Shown: positions 1-5,014 of the stretch, in pieces
How positions within the stretch are numbered: the stretch's first letter is position 1
Layout: every line of letters starts with the position of its first letter
Assembly (NCBI GenBank): GCA_902803155.1
Contig: CADCOU010000330.1
Span: 1-6,046, forward strand
Direction: 5' to 3'
From: an uncultured Lachnospiraceae bacterium
Lineage (GTDB): Bacteria; Bacillota; Clostridia; Lachnospirales; Lachnospiraceae
Length of the DNA: 6,046 bases
The notes under the pieces: generated by a model
What the model was told of the DNA's origin: nothing
The model's database searches: none
Seen by the model: only the letters and a program-made list of their open reading frames with translations
Position numbers and translations under genes: made by a program

Positions 1-579
1 ATCCCGGATCTGATCCGCCATTTTCTTGAGCGGGAAGAAAACAGAGACGTGCGCATCGAGTGCGACATCGCCGGCACCGGAAAGATCCTGGACGCGCTGC
101 TGAAAGACGAGATCAATTTCGGTTTCTGCTCCGATCCGGAACGTCACAATGATCAGTTCCTCATGTATCCGCTGATCCGGCAGCCGATCGTCCTGGTCGC
201 ATCCAGAGATGATCCGCTCTGCTCTCTTCAGGAAGTGGCTCCGGGTGATCTCACCGGACGACCGTGCATCTCATATGCCTCCGGTTCGGCACTTCAGTCA
301 CAGCTGGACAGCTTTTTTGAAAAATGGGACATCCGGCCGGATATCCGCTACCGCTCTTCTGCCGTTCAGATCAAAAATCACGTTGCGCGGGGACTGGGCT
401 GGGCTTTCGTCGTCAACTCGGACGACCTTCCCACAAAGGATATACAGGTTCTGAACATGCCGGAGTTGACACTGGAGCGCACGACATTTCTCGCTATGCG
501 ACGGGACCGCATACAGGGCGAAGCGGCACTGCGCTTCAAACAATTTGTCCTGGAAACAGCAGAACCTGCCGCACCATGA
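1..579 (+). CDS. LysR-family transcriptional regulator, C-terminal effector-binding domain (5' truncated)
   Basis: Reading frame 1 is open from the first base to TGA at 577-579, giving 192 visible residues. It lacks the N-terminal helix-turn-helix (about 100 residues), which must lie left of the window. The frame begins IPDLIRHFLE, and the pattern continues with 'DALLKDEINFGFCSDP', 'YPLIRQPIVLVASRDDPL' and 'VARGLGWAFVV'. This is the periplasmic-binding-protein-like fold of LysR regulators: a first beta-strand/helix, then the conserved 'l..g.ldfg' segment, then a late 'v..GlG.a.vp' loop. The inducer and target genes cannot be told from this part, and the divergent gene a LysR protein usually controls is outside the window. 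The in-frame ATG at 49 lies inside the domain and is not the real start. The gene faces the copper operon and is separated from copA by a long hairpin. Family assignment is firm; the specific role is unknown. Confidence 0.88.
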   Translation: MPDLIRHFLEREENRDVRIECDIAGTGKILDALLKDEINFGFCSDPERHNDQFLMYPLIRQPIVLVASRDDPLCSLQEVAPGDLTGRPCISYASGSALQSQLDSFFEKWDIRPDIRYRSSAVQIKNHVARGLGWAFVVNSDDLPTKDIQVLNMPELTLERTTFLAMRRDRIQGEAALRFKQFVLETAEPAAP

Positions 580-597
580 CGGTGCTGCAGGTTCTGC
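559..597 (+). terminator. Long hairpin at the end of the LysR gene, possible bidirectional terminator
   Basis: GCAGAACCTGC (559-569) pairs exactly with GCAGGTTCTGC (587-597). Inside it GCACC (571-575) pairs with GGTGC (581-585), leaving one C/T mismatch and a 5-base loop, ATGAC. That is 16 base pairs. A shorter outer repeat, TTCAAAC (535-541) with GTTTGAA (602-608), flanks it. The LysR stop codon TGA (577-579) is in the loop. It lies between convergent genes and could serve both strands. Neither side has a good uninterrupted T-run, so efficient intrinsic termination is not certain. Confidence 0.6.
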
Positions 598-636
598 TCC
601 GGTTTGAACAGTAAACTTCTTTATTTCCAGCCTGGC

Positions 637-3294
637 TTACGCGATTCCGGTCACTTTATAATCCTGATCCTCGACTGCTTTCTTCAGGACTTCATCCGCA
701 ACCTCAGCGTCCAGGGTGACGATCGCGGTTCCCTTTTCATGGGATACTTCCGCACTGCTGACATGCTCCAGCGCCTCAAGAGTCTTCTTTACACGCGCTT
801 CACAGTGTACACACATCATACCTTCAATGTTCATCGTCTTTGTCACAGCTGTTTCCTCCTTCTTTTCTGTGCTGTTTCCGGGGACATCAGACCGCTCCCC
901 GCTGCTTTCTTCCGTTTTATCAGATAAGGCTTCTGCAGAAAAGTCCGTCTGCTGCCTGATCTTCCTGTCATGTTTCGTGCTTCTGATGTCAAAAAGGTTC
1001 AGCCGCAGGGCATTCGTGACAACGCAGAAGCTCGAAAGACTCATGGCCGCCGCTCCGATCATCGGATTCAGTTTCAGTCCGAACGCTGAGTAGTACGCAC
1101 CTGCTGCGACCGGAATCAGGATCGCATTGTAGAAGAACGCCCAGAACAGGTTCTCATGGATATTCTTCAGCGTCTGCCGGCTGAGGCGTATCGCCGCTGA
1201 TACATCGCTGAGCGAGCTGTTCATCAGGACGACGTCCGCCGAGTCGATCGCGACATCCGTACCTGCGCCGATCGCGATCCCCGTATCGGCCCGGGTCAGC
1301 GCCGGAGCATCATTGATGCCGTCTCCGACCATCGCGACCTTGCCCTTTTCCTGAAGTGTCCGGATCACAGATTCCTTGCCGTCCGGCAGGACGCCTGCCA
1401 CGACTTCATCCACTCCTGCCTCTGCTCCGACTGCCTTCGCGGTGCGTTCATTGTCCCCGGTCAGCATGACCACGCGGATGCCCATTCCCTTCAGCTCTTC
1501 GATCGCGCTGCGGCTGTCTTCCTTCATGGTATCCGCCACCGCTATGATGCCCAGCAGATGGTCATCTTCCGCAAACAGGAGCGGAGTCTTCCCGGCCTGC
1601 GCCAAGTCTTCAGCTGTCCTCCTCATATCATCCGGTATCGATATGATAGAGCTGATGTATTTCAGGCTGCCTCCGGTCAGGACAACACCCTTACTCCAGG
1701 CAGACCCGTTCCACTCAAGTCTTCCACTGAGGCCGTTACCCGGTTTTGCTTCAAAGTTCGACACATCCGGCAGCTTCAGCTGTCTGCTTTCGGTCTCTTC
1801 GATAACAGCCTTCGCGAGCGGATGCTCGCTCTTCTTTTCAAGCGCACCCGCCAGGACAAGGAACTGCTCCTCCGATACGCCATCTGCCGGTACGATATTC
1901 GTGACTTTCGGCTCTCCGCTGGTGATGGTCCCGGTCTTGTCCAGCGCAATGATCTGCGTACGTCCCGCGTTTTCCAGAGAAGACGCGGTCTTGAACAGGA
2001 TCCCATTCCTTGCTCCCTTTCCGTTTCCTACCATGATCGCGACAGGCGTTGCCAACCCCAGTGCGCACGGGCAGCTGATGACCAGTACGGAGATCGCCCT
2101 TGCAAGGGCGAACGAAGCGCTCTGTCCGACCAGCATCCATATGACGAAAGTCACTGCGGCTATGCAGAGAACCGCCGGAACGAAGATCCCGCTGACCCTG
2201 TCCGCGATCTTCGCGATGGGAGCCTTGGTCGCGGCTGCGTCCGATACCATCCGGATGATCTGACTGAGCGTGGTATCCGTACCGACCCTGGTCGCTCTGC
2301 AGCGCAAAAAACCGGACTGATTGATCGTCGCTGCGCTTACCTTCATGCCGGGCTCTTTGTCTACCGGGATACTCTCTCCGGTCAGCGCGGATTCATTTAC
2401 GGCCGAGATCCCTTCTTCCACGATCCCATCCACCGGGATACTTTCACCGGGTCTGACCACGAAGATATCTCCGACCTCGACATTGTCGATCGGAACTTCC
2501 GTCTCTGTTCCATCACGAAGAACGACTGCCGTCTTAGGGGCCAGTTTCATGAGGCTCTTCAGGGCATCCGTCGTGCGGCCCTTGCTCATCGCCTCAAGCA
2601 TCTTTCCTACCGTGATGAGCGCCAGGATCATTGCGGCGGATTCAAAATAAAGCTGCCCGTGCATATACTCATGTACGGCTCCCATATCTCCGTCCGCAGC
2701 CGCCCTCGTCATGGCGAACAGAACAGCCATGCTCCAGACATAGGATACTCCGCTTCCCATGGCGACCAGGGTATCCATGTTCGGCGCTCCGTGAAGGAGT
2801 CCGCGGAACCCGCTGACAAAAAACTTTCTGTTAATGATCATGACTATGAGAGCCAGGACCGCTTCCAGCAGAGCGATCCCGAGCGGATTGCCCTCAAATA
2901 AAGCCGGAACCGGCCAGTTCCACATGCCATGGCCCATGGAGAAATACATCAGTACCAGAAGAAACGCAACAGACGAGACCAGCCTCCGTTTAAGCCTGGG
3001 AGTCTCTGTGTCCCTGAGCGCTTCTTCCTCCCGGGCAAGCTTTTCACTTGCAGACAGACCGGAATCCTGTCCTTCAGAAGCCGCACCGGTTTCCGAACCT
3101 CTCTTCAAGGCTCCGTATCCCGCATCTTCGACAGCCCTGATGATCGCAGCTTCGTCTGCAGTTCCTTCAACCCCCATGGAATTCGTGAGCAGGCTGACCG
3201 CACAGCCGGTAACGCCCGGTACTTTCGATACAGCCTTTTCAACCCGCGCCTGGCACGCAGCGCAGCTCATTCCGGTTACTGTATATTGTTCCAT
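637..3294 (-). CDS. copA: Copper-exporting P1B-type ATPase with N- and C-terminal HMA domains
   Basis: This inner-membrane pump uses ATP to export Cu(I) (possibly also Ag(I)). Numbering from a TTG at 3303 (888 residues), the visible elements in order are: HMA domain with GMSCAAC at 11-17; eight likely membrane helices (about 107-124, 140-158, 174-198, 217-233, 369-392, 399-423, 714-738, 745-763); actuator TGES at 308-311; transport CPC at 411-413; phosphorylated Asp455 in DKTGT; the P1B-specific Ser-Glu-His-Pro at 492-495; TGDN at 615-618; GDGINDAP at 660-667. YN at 725-726 and MxxSS at 754-758 are the Cu(I)-ATPase signatures of helices 7 and 8. A charged linker (about 774-823) leads to a second HMA with GMMCVHC at 828-834. 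I prefer ATG at 3294 (residue 4), which has AGGA about 9 bases upstream. The TTG start also has an upstream AAGG, so the start is not settled. It is downstream of csoR on the same strand and probably co-transcribed and copper-induced. All catalytic motifs are intact. Confidence 0.96.
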   Translation of the reverse strand: MEQYTVTGMSCAACQARVEKAVSKVPGVTGCAVSLLTNSMGVEGTADEAAIIRAVEDAGYGALKRGSETGAASEGQDSGLSASEKLAREEEALRDTETPRLKRRLVSSVAFLLVLMYFSMGHGMWNWPVPALFEGNPLGIALLEAVLALIVMIINRKFFVSGFRGLLHGAPNMDTLVAMGSGVSYVWSMAVLFAMTRAAADGDMGAVHEYMHGQLYFESAAMILALITVGKMLEAMSKGRTTDALKSLMKLAPKTAVVLRDGTETEVPIDNVEVGDIFVVRPGESIPVDGIVEEGISAVNESALTGESIPVDKEPGMKVSAATINQSGFLRCRATRVGTDTTLSQIIRMVSDAAATKAPIAKIADRVSGIFVPAVLCIAAVTFVIWMLVGQSASFALARAISVLVISCPCALGLATPVAIMVGNGKGARNGILFKTASSLENAGRTQIIALDKTGTITSGEPKVTNIVPADGVSEEQFLVLAGALEKKSEHPLAKAVIEETESRQLKLPDVSNFEAKPGNGLSGRLEWNGSAWSKGVVLTGGSLKYISSIISIPDDMRRTAEDLAQAGKTPLLFAEDDHLLGIIAVADTMKEDSRSAIEELKGMGIRVVMLTGDNERTAKAVGAEAGVDEVVAGVLPDGKESVIRTLQEKGKVAMVGDGINDAPALTRADTGIAIGAGTDVAIDSADVVLMNSSLSDVSAAIRLSRQTLKNIHENLFWAFFYNAILIPVAAGAYYSAFGLKLNPMIGAAAMSLSSFCVVTNALRLNLFDIRSTKHDRKIRQQTDFSAEALSDKTEESSGERSDVPGNSTEKKEETAVTKTMNIEGMMCVHCEARVKKTLEALEHVSSAEVSHEKGTAIVTLDAEVADEVLKKAVEDQDYKVTGIA

Positions 3295-3348
3295 CTGAAT
3301 CAATCCTTACCTTGTTATTCGAGTCTCTGAATCCGGTTTCCGCATATT

Positions 3349-3371
3349 CAGGAACGCCATCGACGTTCCTG
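3349..3371 (-). other. Intercistronic hairpin between csoR and copA
   Basis: CAGGAACG and CGTTCCTG form a perfect 8-bp stem with a 7-base loop in the gap between the csoR stop and the copA start. On the transcribed strand no T-run follows, so it is not a convincing terminator. It could stabilise or mark a processing point in a csoR-copA transcript. I saw no good promoter in this gap, which supports co-transcription. Function is inferred. Confidence 0.45.
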
Positions 3372-3385
3372 TCGCGCCCGAGATG

Positions 3386-3733
3386 CTATTTCATCAATTT
3401 CTGAAGCAGCTTCACCAATTCGTCTACGGTCTCCTCATCGCCCTTGCGGATATCATCCGCCACGCAGGACCTGATATGCGAAGCCAGCAGTTCCCGGTTG
3501 AATCCGTTCATGGCTGCCGTGACTGCCGCCGACTGTGTCAGGATGTCCGGACAGTACGCTCCTTTTTCAACCATTCCCCGGATCCCTCTGATCTGGCCTT
3601 CGATCCTGCTTAAGCGGTTGACCAGGCAGCGCACCTCCTCTTCCGTCCGTTCCTTGTGGCGGCTGCAGCAGCATTCCTCCTGTTCCTGCCCCGGTCCTCT
3701 GTCAGTCCCGGCTTCATTCGTTATCTTCTGCAT
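3386..3733 (-). CDS. csoR: CsoR-family copper-sensing transcriptional repressor
   Basis: This is a small all-helical DUF156/CsoR repressor that binds operator DNA when metal-free and lets go when Cu(I) binds. Numbered from the outer ATG at 3742 (118 residues), the core 'VNRLSRIEGQIRGIRGMVE' starts at residue 41. The three Cu(I) ligands are present with exact family spacing: Cys64, His89 and Cys93 (C-x24-H-x3-C). This points to copper rather than the nickel (RcnR) or persulfide (CstR) branches. Ahead of the core is a non-conserved extension with a Cys24-Cys25-Cys26-x2-His29 cluster. The ATG at 3733 is the likelier start because AGGGG lies 9 bases upstream; for the ATG at 3742 the same AGGGG touches the codon. 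The stop is TAG at 3386-3388. It is the first gene of the csoR-copA operon. Two CsoR-type palindromes in its promoter region imply autoregulation. Confidence 0.94.
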   Translation of the reverse strand: MQKITNEAGTDRGPGQEQEECCCSRHKERTEEEVRCLVNRLSRIEGQIRGIRGMVEKGAYCPDILTQSAAVTAAMNGFNRELLASHIRSCVADDIRKGDEETVDELVKLLQKLMK

Positions 3734-3779
3734 TACATTCATCCCCTGTCTGTGATCCTGTATCTTCCTTCCATCTTAT

Positions 3780-3796
3780 ATACCCCCGATGGGTAT
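3780..3796 (-). promoter_or_regulatory. CsoR operator, promoter-distal copy
   Basis: The 17-mer ATACCCCCGATGGGTAT contains the inverted repeat ATACCC/GGGTAT, which extends one T/A and one A/T pair further out (3778-3798). It matches 13 of 17 bases of the upstream copy and fits the A/T-flanked, G-tract palindromes bound by CsoR/DUF156 repressors. It lies about 9-25 bases downstream of the predicted csoR start point, where a bound repressor could block early elongation or support cooperative binding. Confidence 0.8.
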
Positions 3797-3811
3797 ATCG
3801 TCTCTGCTGTT

Positions 3812-3840
3812 TTTATATACCCCTATGGGGTATCTGTCAA
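3812..3840 (-). promoter_or_regulatory. Sigma-A promoter of the csoR-copA operon
   Basis: Read on the minus strand, a perfect -35 TTGACA (3840-3835) is followed by exactly 17 bases and a -10 TATAAA (3817-3812). The predicted start is near 3805, giving a leader of about 70 bases before csoR. Almost the whole spacer is a CsoR palindrome. This is a strong promoter kept off by repressor, as expected for a copper-export operon. Confidence 0.87.
3817..3833 (-). promoter_or_regulatory. CsoR operator inside the promoter spacer
   Basis: ATACCCCTATGGGGTAT is a perfect inverted repeat of ATACCCC around a 3-base centre. It fills the spacer between the -35 and -10 boxes of the leftward promoter and shares one base with the -10. 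This is the typical operator form for CsoR-family repressors. Its centre is 37 bp from the centre of the second copy. Repressor here would directly exclude RNA polymerase. Confidence 0.9.
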
Positions 3841-3874
3841 GACCTGTTTTCACTTAACCCGTATTCGGCGTACA

Positions 3875-3903
3875 TTGACACAGGCAGACAATTCATTTAG
3901 AAT
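3875..3903 (+). promoter_or_regulatory. Sigma-A promoter of ohrR
   Basis: TTGACA (3875-3880), a 17-base spacer and TAGAAT (3898-3903) form a near-consensus promoter reading right, with a start near 3910. An 11-base palindrome, TTAGA-A-TCTAA (3897-3907), covers the -10. The leader to the ohrR ATG is about 113 bases. The promoter is back to back with the copper promoter, with 34 bp between the two -35 boxes. Confidence 0.82.
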
Positions 3904-3910
3904 CTAACTA

Positions 3911-3930
3911 ATTGGATGCAATGTAATTGC
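3911..3930 (+). promoter_or_regulatory. Candidate OhrR operator downstream of the ohrR start point
   Basis: GCAAT-GTA-ATTGC (3918-3930) is a perfect palindrome. Its CAAT-n3-ATTG core has the same spacing as the core of the known Bacillus OhrR box (CAAT-TAA-ATTG). A third half-site, ATTG (3911-3914), precedes it. The site would sit near the start of the transcript and fits autorepression by OhrR. This is a pattern match only. Confidence 0.5.
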
Positions 3931-3934
3931 GTGT

Positions 3935-3990
3935 TTAGTCCGGTTTGGAATCGCATTCTGATAATGCGGATCTGATATGCACGGACCTAA
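3935..3990 (+). other. Potential folded 5' leader of ohrR mRNA
   Basis: Two nested stems can form. The outer stem pairs TTAGTCCG (3935-3942) with CGGA-C-CTAA (3982-3990), giving 8 bp with one bulged C at 3986. The inner stem pairs CGCATT (3952-3957) with AATGCG (3963-3968) across a 5-base loop. It matches no riboswitch class I recognise. It ends well before the ribosome binding site. It may be chance or a stabilising/regulatory leader. Confidence 0.3.
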
Positions 3991-4022
3991 GGGAAAAGCA
4001 CAGATCTGAAAAGGAATACACT

Positions 4023-4460
4023 ATGAACAAGGATTACGATATGCTGAAGCTGGAGAATCAGCTCTGTTTTCCGCTCTACGCGTGCTCGCGTGAGATCGTC
4101 AAAAAATACAAGCCCTATCTGGACGAACTGGATCTCACTTACACACAGTACATCACCATGATGGTTCTGTGGGAAAAGAAGCAGATCAACGTCAAGGAAC
4201 TCGGCGAATGCCTGTTCCTCGATTCCGGCACCCTGACCCCGCTTCTGAAGAAGCTGGAGCAGAAAGGCTGGGTTACCAGACAGCGTGCGAAAGAGGACGA
4301 GCGCGTCCTGATCGTGACGCTGACCCCGGAAGGAGAAGAACTGCGCGGGAAGGCAGTCTCGATTCCGAAGAAGATGGCCTGCTGCGTGAAACTGTCTCCG
4401 GAAGAAGTCAAAACCCTCTACACGCTTCTTTATAAGCTTCTTGAGGATGATTGCAGCTGA
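4023..4460 (+). CDS. ohrR: OhrR-type organic-hydroperoxide-sensing repressor (MarR family)
   Basis: This is a 145-residue winged-helix dimer of the MarR family that loses DNA binding when its reactive cysteine is oxidised by organic peroxides. 'KLENQLCFPLYACSRE' is close to Bacillus OhrR and places the peroxidatic cysteine at Cys15, the same number as there. Tyr29 and Tyr40, which hydrogen-bond that cysteine in the Bacillus protein, are present. The recognition region 'LDSGTLTPLLKKLEQKG' (66-82) and the wing with Asp-Glu-Arg (92-94) are intact. Extra cysteines occur at 21, 63, 120, 121 and 144. Cys120 lines up with the resolving cysteine of two-Cys OhrR proteins such as that of Xanthomonas. 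The start at ATG 4023 is chosen for AAGGA about 7 bases upstream and the match to the family N-terminus; a longer frame from 3945 has no such support. No ohr peroxidase gene is adjacent. The next gene encodes a small membrane protein. Confidence 0.92.
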   Translation: MNKDYDMLKLENQLCFPLYACSREIVKKYKPYLDELDLTYTQYITMMVLWEKKQINVKELGECLFLDSGTLTPLLKKLEQKGWVTRQRAKEDERVLIVTLTPEGEELRGKAVSIPKKMACCVKLSPEEVKTLYTLLYKLLEDDCS

Positions 4461-4472
4461 GGTATTGCAATC
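4449..4472 (+). repeat. Inverted repeat spanning the ohrR stop and the next promoter's -35
   Basis: GATTGCA (4449-4455) and TGCAATC (4466-4472) are perfect complements separated by 10 bases that contain the ohrR TGA (4458-4460). The right arm lies within an 8-base palindrome, ATTGCAAT, covering the -35 box of the next gene. No T-run follows directly, so termination is unlikely. It may be an operator, since it shares TGCAAT and ATTGC with the candidate site in front of ohrR. Confidence 0.45.
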
Positions 4473-4493
4473 CTGTCGCCTCCATGGTATGAT
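4465..4493 (+). promoter_or_regulatory. Extended -10 promoter for the small membrane protein
   Basis: TTGCAA (4465-4470), exactly 17 bases, then TATGAT (4488-4493) preceded by TGG, an extended -10 motif. The start is predicted near 4500, about 53 bases before the ATG at 4553. The gene can therefore be transcribed apart from ohrR. Confidence 0.68.
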
Positions 4494-4501
4494 GTGGTCG
4501 G

Positions 4502-4527
4502 AAGAACATTTGTTTATACATGTTCTT
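4502..4527 (+). promoter_or_regulatory. Inverted repeat at the 5' end of the membrane-gene transcript
   Basis: AAGAACAT (4502-4509) and ATGTTCTT (4520-4527) are perfect complements with a 10-base A/T-rich gap. A pyrimidine stretch with five T's (4531-4535) follows closely. It starts almost at the predicted transcription start. It could be an operator, a 5' stabilising hairpin, or a weak terminator for readthrough from ohrR. The sequence does not decide between these. Confidence 0.5.
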
Positions 4528-4552
4528 ATCTTTTTCTCCAGGAGGTGCTGTC

Positions 4553-4918
4553 ATGATGAAACATATAAAATTATGGGCAGGCATTCTTGGTCTGGTGATC
4601 GGAGCTTACATCATGCTTGTCTCCTGCTATGAGACAGCATGGAATCTGCTTACTACCAGCGGACATTTCAATGGGATCGCAGGGATCGTCATCGCGGTTC
4701 TTCTTCTCGCCGGAAGTTTAGTTCGGATCGGTATGAGAAGTTCTTCCGATGATTCCGGATCCATCATATCCCTGGTTCTGTTTGCGATCGCGGCAGCCAT
4801 CGCATTTGCCATCAGTCCGATCTACCATTACATGAAGGGTTGGGCGATCGTATGCCTGGTGATGGGTATACTTTCTGTTCTGATGATCATGTGGAAGAAT
4901 TCCAGACAGGAGGGTTGA
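4553..4918 (+). CDS. Small four-helix integral membrane protein of unknown function
   Basis: I do not recognise this 121-residue protein. It is mostly hydrophobic, with four likely membrane helices at about 5-24, 39-58, 70-89 and 96-114. The loops are short: a polar one at 60-69 (MRSSSDDSGS type) and a Tyr-His-Tyr-Met-Lys stretch at 91-95. It ends in a basic/polar tail. Cysteines are at 25 and 101, with no CxxC, HMA or transporter signature. The ATG at 4553 is chosen because a perfect AGGAGG (4540-4545) lies 7 bases upstream; the next codon is also ATG. An in-frame ATG at 4520 falls inside the upstream hairpin and has no ribosome site. It has its own promoter, follows ohrR on the same strand and ends at a strong terminator. 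A role in peroxide or envelope stress would be guilt by association only. Confidence 0.8.
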   Translation: MMKHIKLWAGILGLVIGAYIMLVSCYETAWNLLTTSGHFNGIAGIVIAVLLLAGSLVRIGMRSSSDDSGSIISLVLFAIAAAIAFAISPIYHYMKGWAIVCLVMGILSVLMIMWKNSRQEG

Positions 4919-4935
4919 CCTCCCGAAGGATTTTT
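4909..4935 (+). terminator. Weak hairpin plus T-run at the end of the membrane-protein gene
   Basis: GGAGG (4909-4913) and CCTCC (4919-4923) form a 5-bp stem with loop GTTGA, which holds the stop codon TGA (4916-4918). Five T's follow at 4931-4935 after a 7-base gap. It is weak alone and sits just ahead of a strong terminator. Confidence 0.35.
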
Positions 4936-4940
4936 GGTCA

Positions 4941-4974
4941 GGGCGGCTGCGTAGAAGCAGCCGCCCTTCGTTTT
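4941..4974 (+). terminator. Strong Rho-independent terminator after the membrane-protein gene
   Basis: GGGCGGCTGC (4941-4950) pairs perfectly with GCAGCCGCCC (4957-4966) over a 6-base loop, GTAGAA. The tail is TTCGTTTT. This GC-rich 10-bp stem closes the ohrR/membrane-gene unit and separates it from the glycosylase gene 40 bases later. Confidence 0.88.
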
Positions 4975-5014
4975 GCAGATAAATGTGACGACAGACACAT
5001 CAAAAGGAGAAATA

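Noticed and set aside
1558..2901. Long plus-strand open frame of 447 codons opposite copA
   Set aside because: It is antisense to a fully conserved CopA and has no recognisable domain. Its composition (many Arg, Asp, Ser) is what the reverse of a high-GC gene produces. The same applies to other frames on the plus strand between 716 and 3330.
3778..3833. The two palindromes as ends of a mobile element or an attachment site
   Set aside because: Their sequence and their position relative to the promoter are fully explained as CsoR operators, and no transposase or integrase is present.
3945..4022. Longer N-terminus for OhrR from ATG 3945
   Set aside because: It adds 26 residues not found in the family, has no ribosome site, and would bury the ribosome site in front of ATG 4023, whose product matches Bacillus OhrR from its first residues.
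3934..4022. Riboswitch in the ohrR leader
   Set aside because: The possible stems match no known class I can name, and there is no terminator or ribosome-site sequestering alternative, so only a possible structure is reported.
4520..4552. Upstream in-frame ATG for the membrane protein
   Set aside because: It lies in the right arm of the hairpin with no ribosome site, while ATG 4553 has a perfect AGGAGG at 7 bases.
4973..5014. Longer start for the glycosylase
   Set aside because: The extra codons overlap the terminator tail, and the AAGGAG at 5004-5009 clearly serves ATG 5015.
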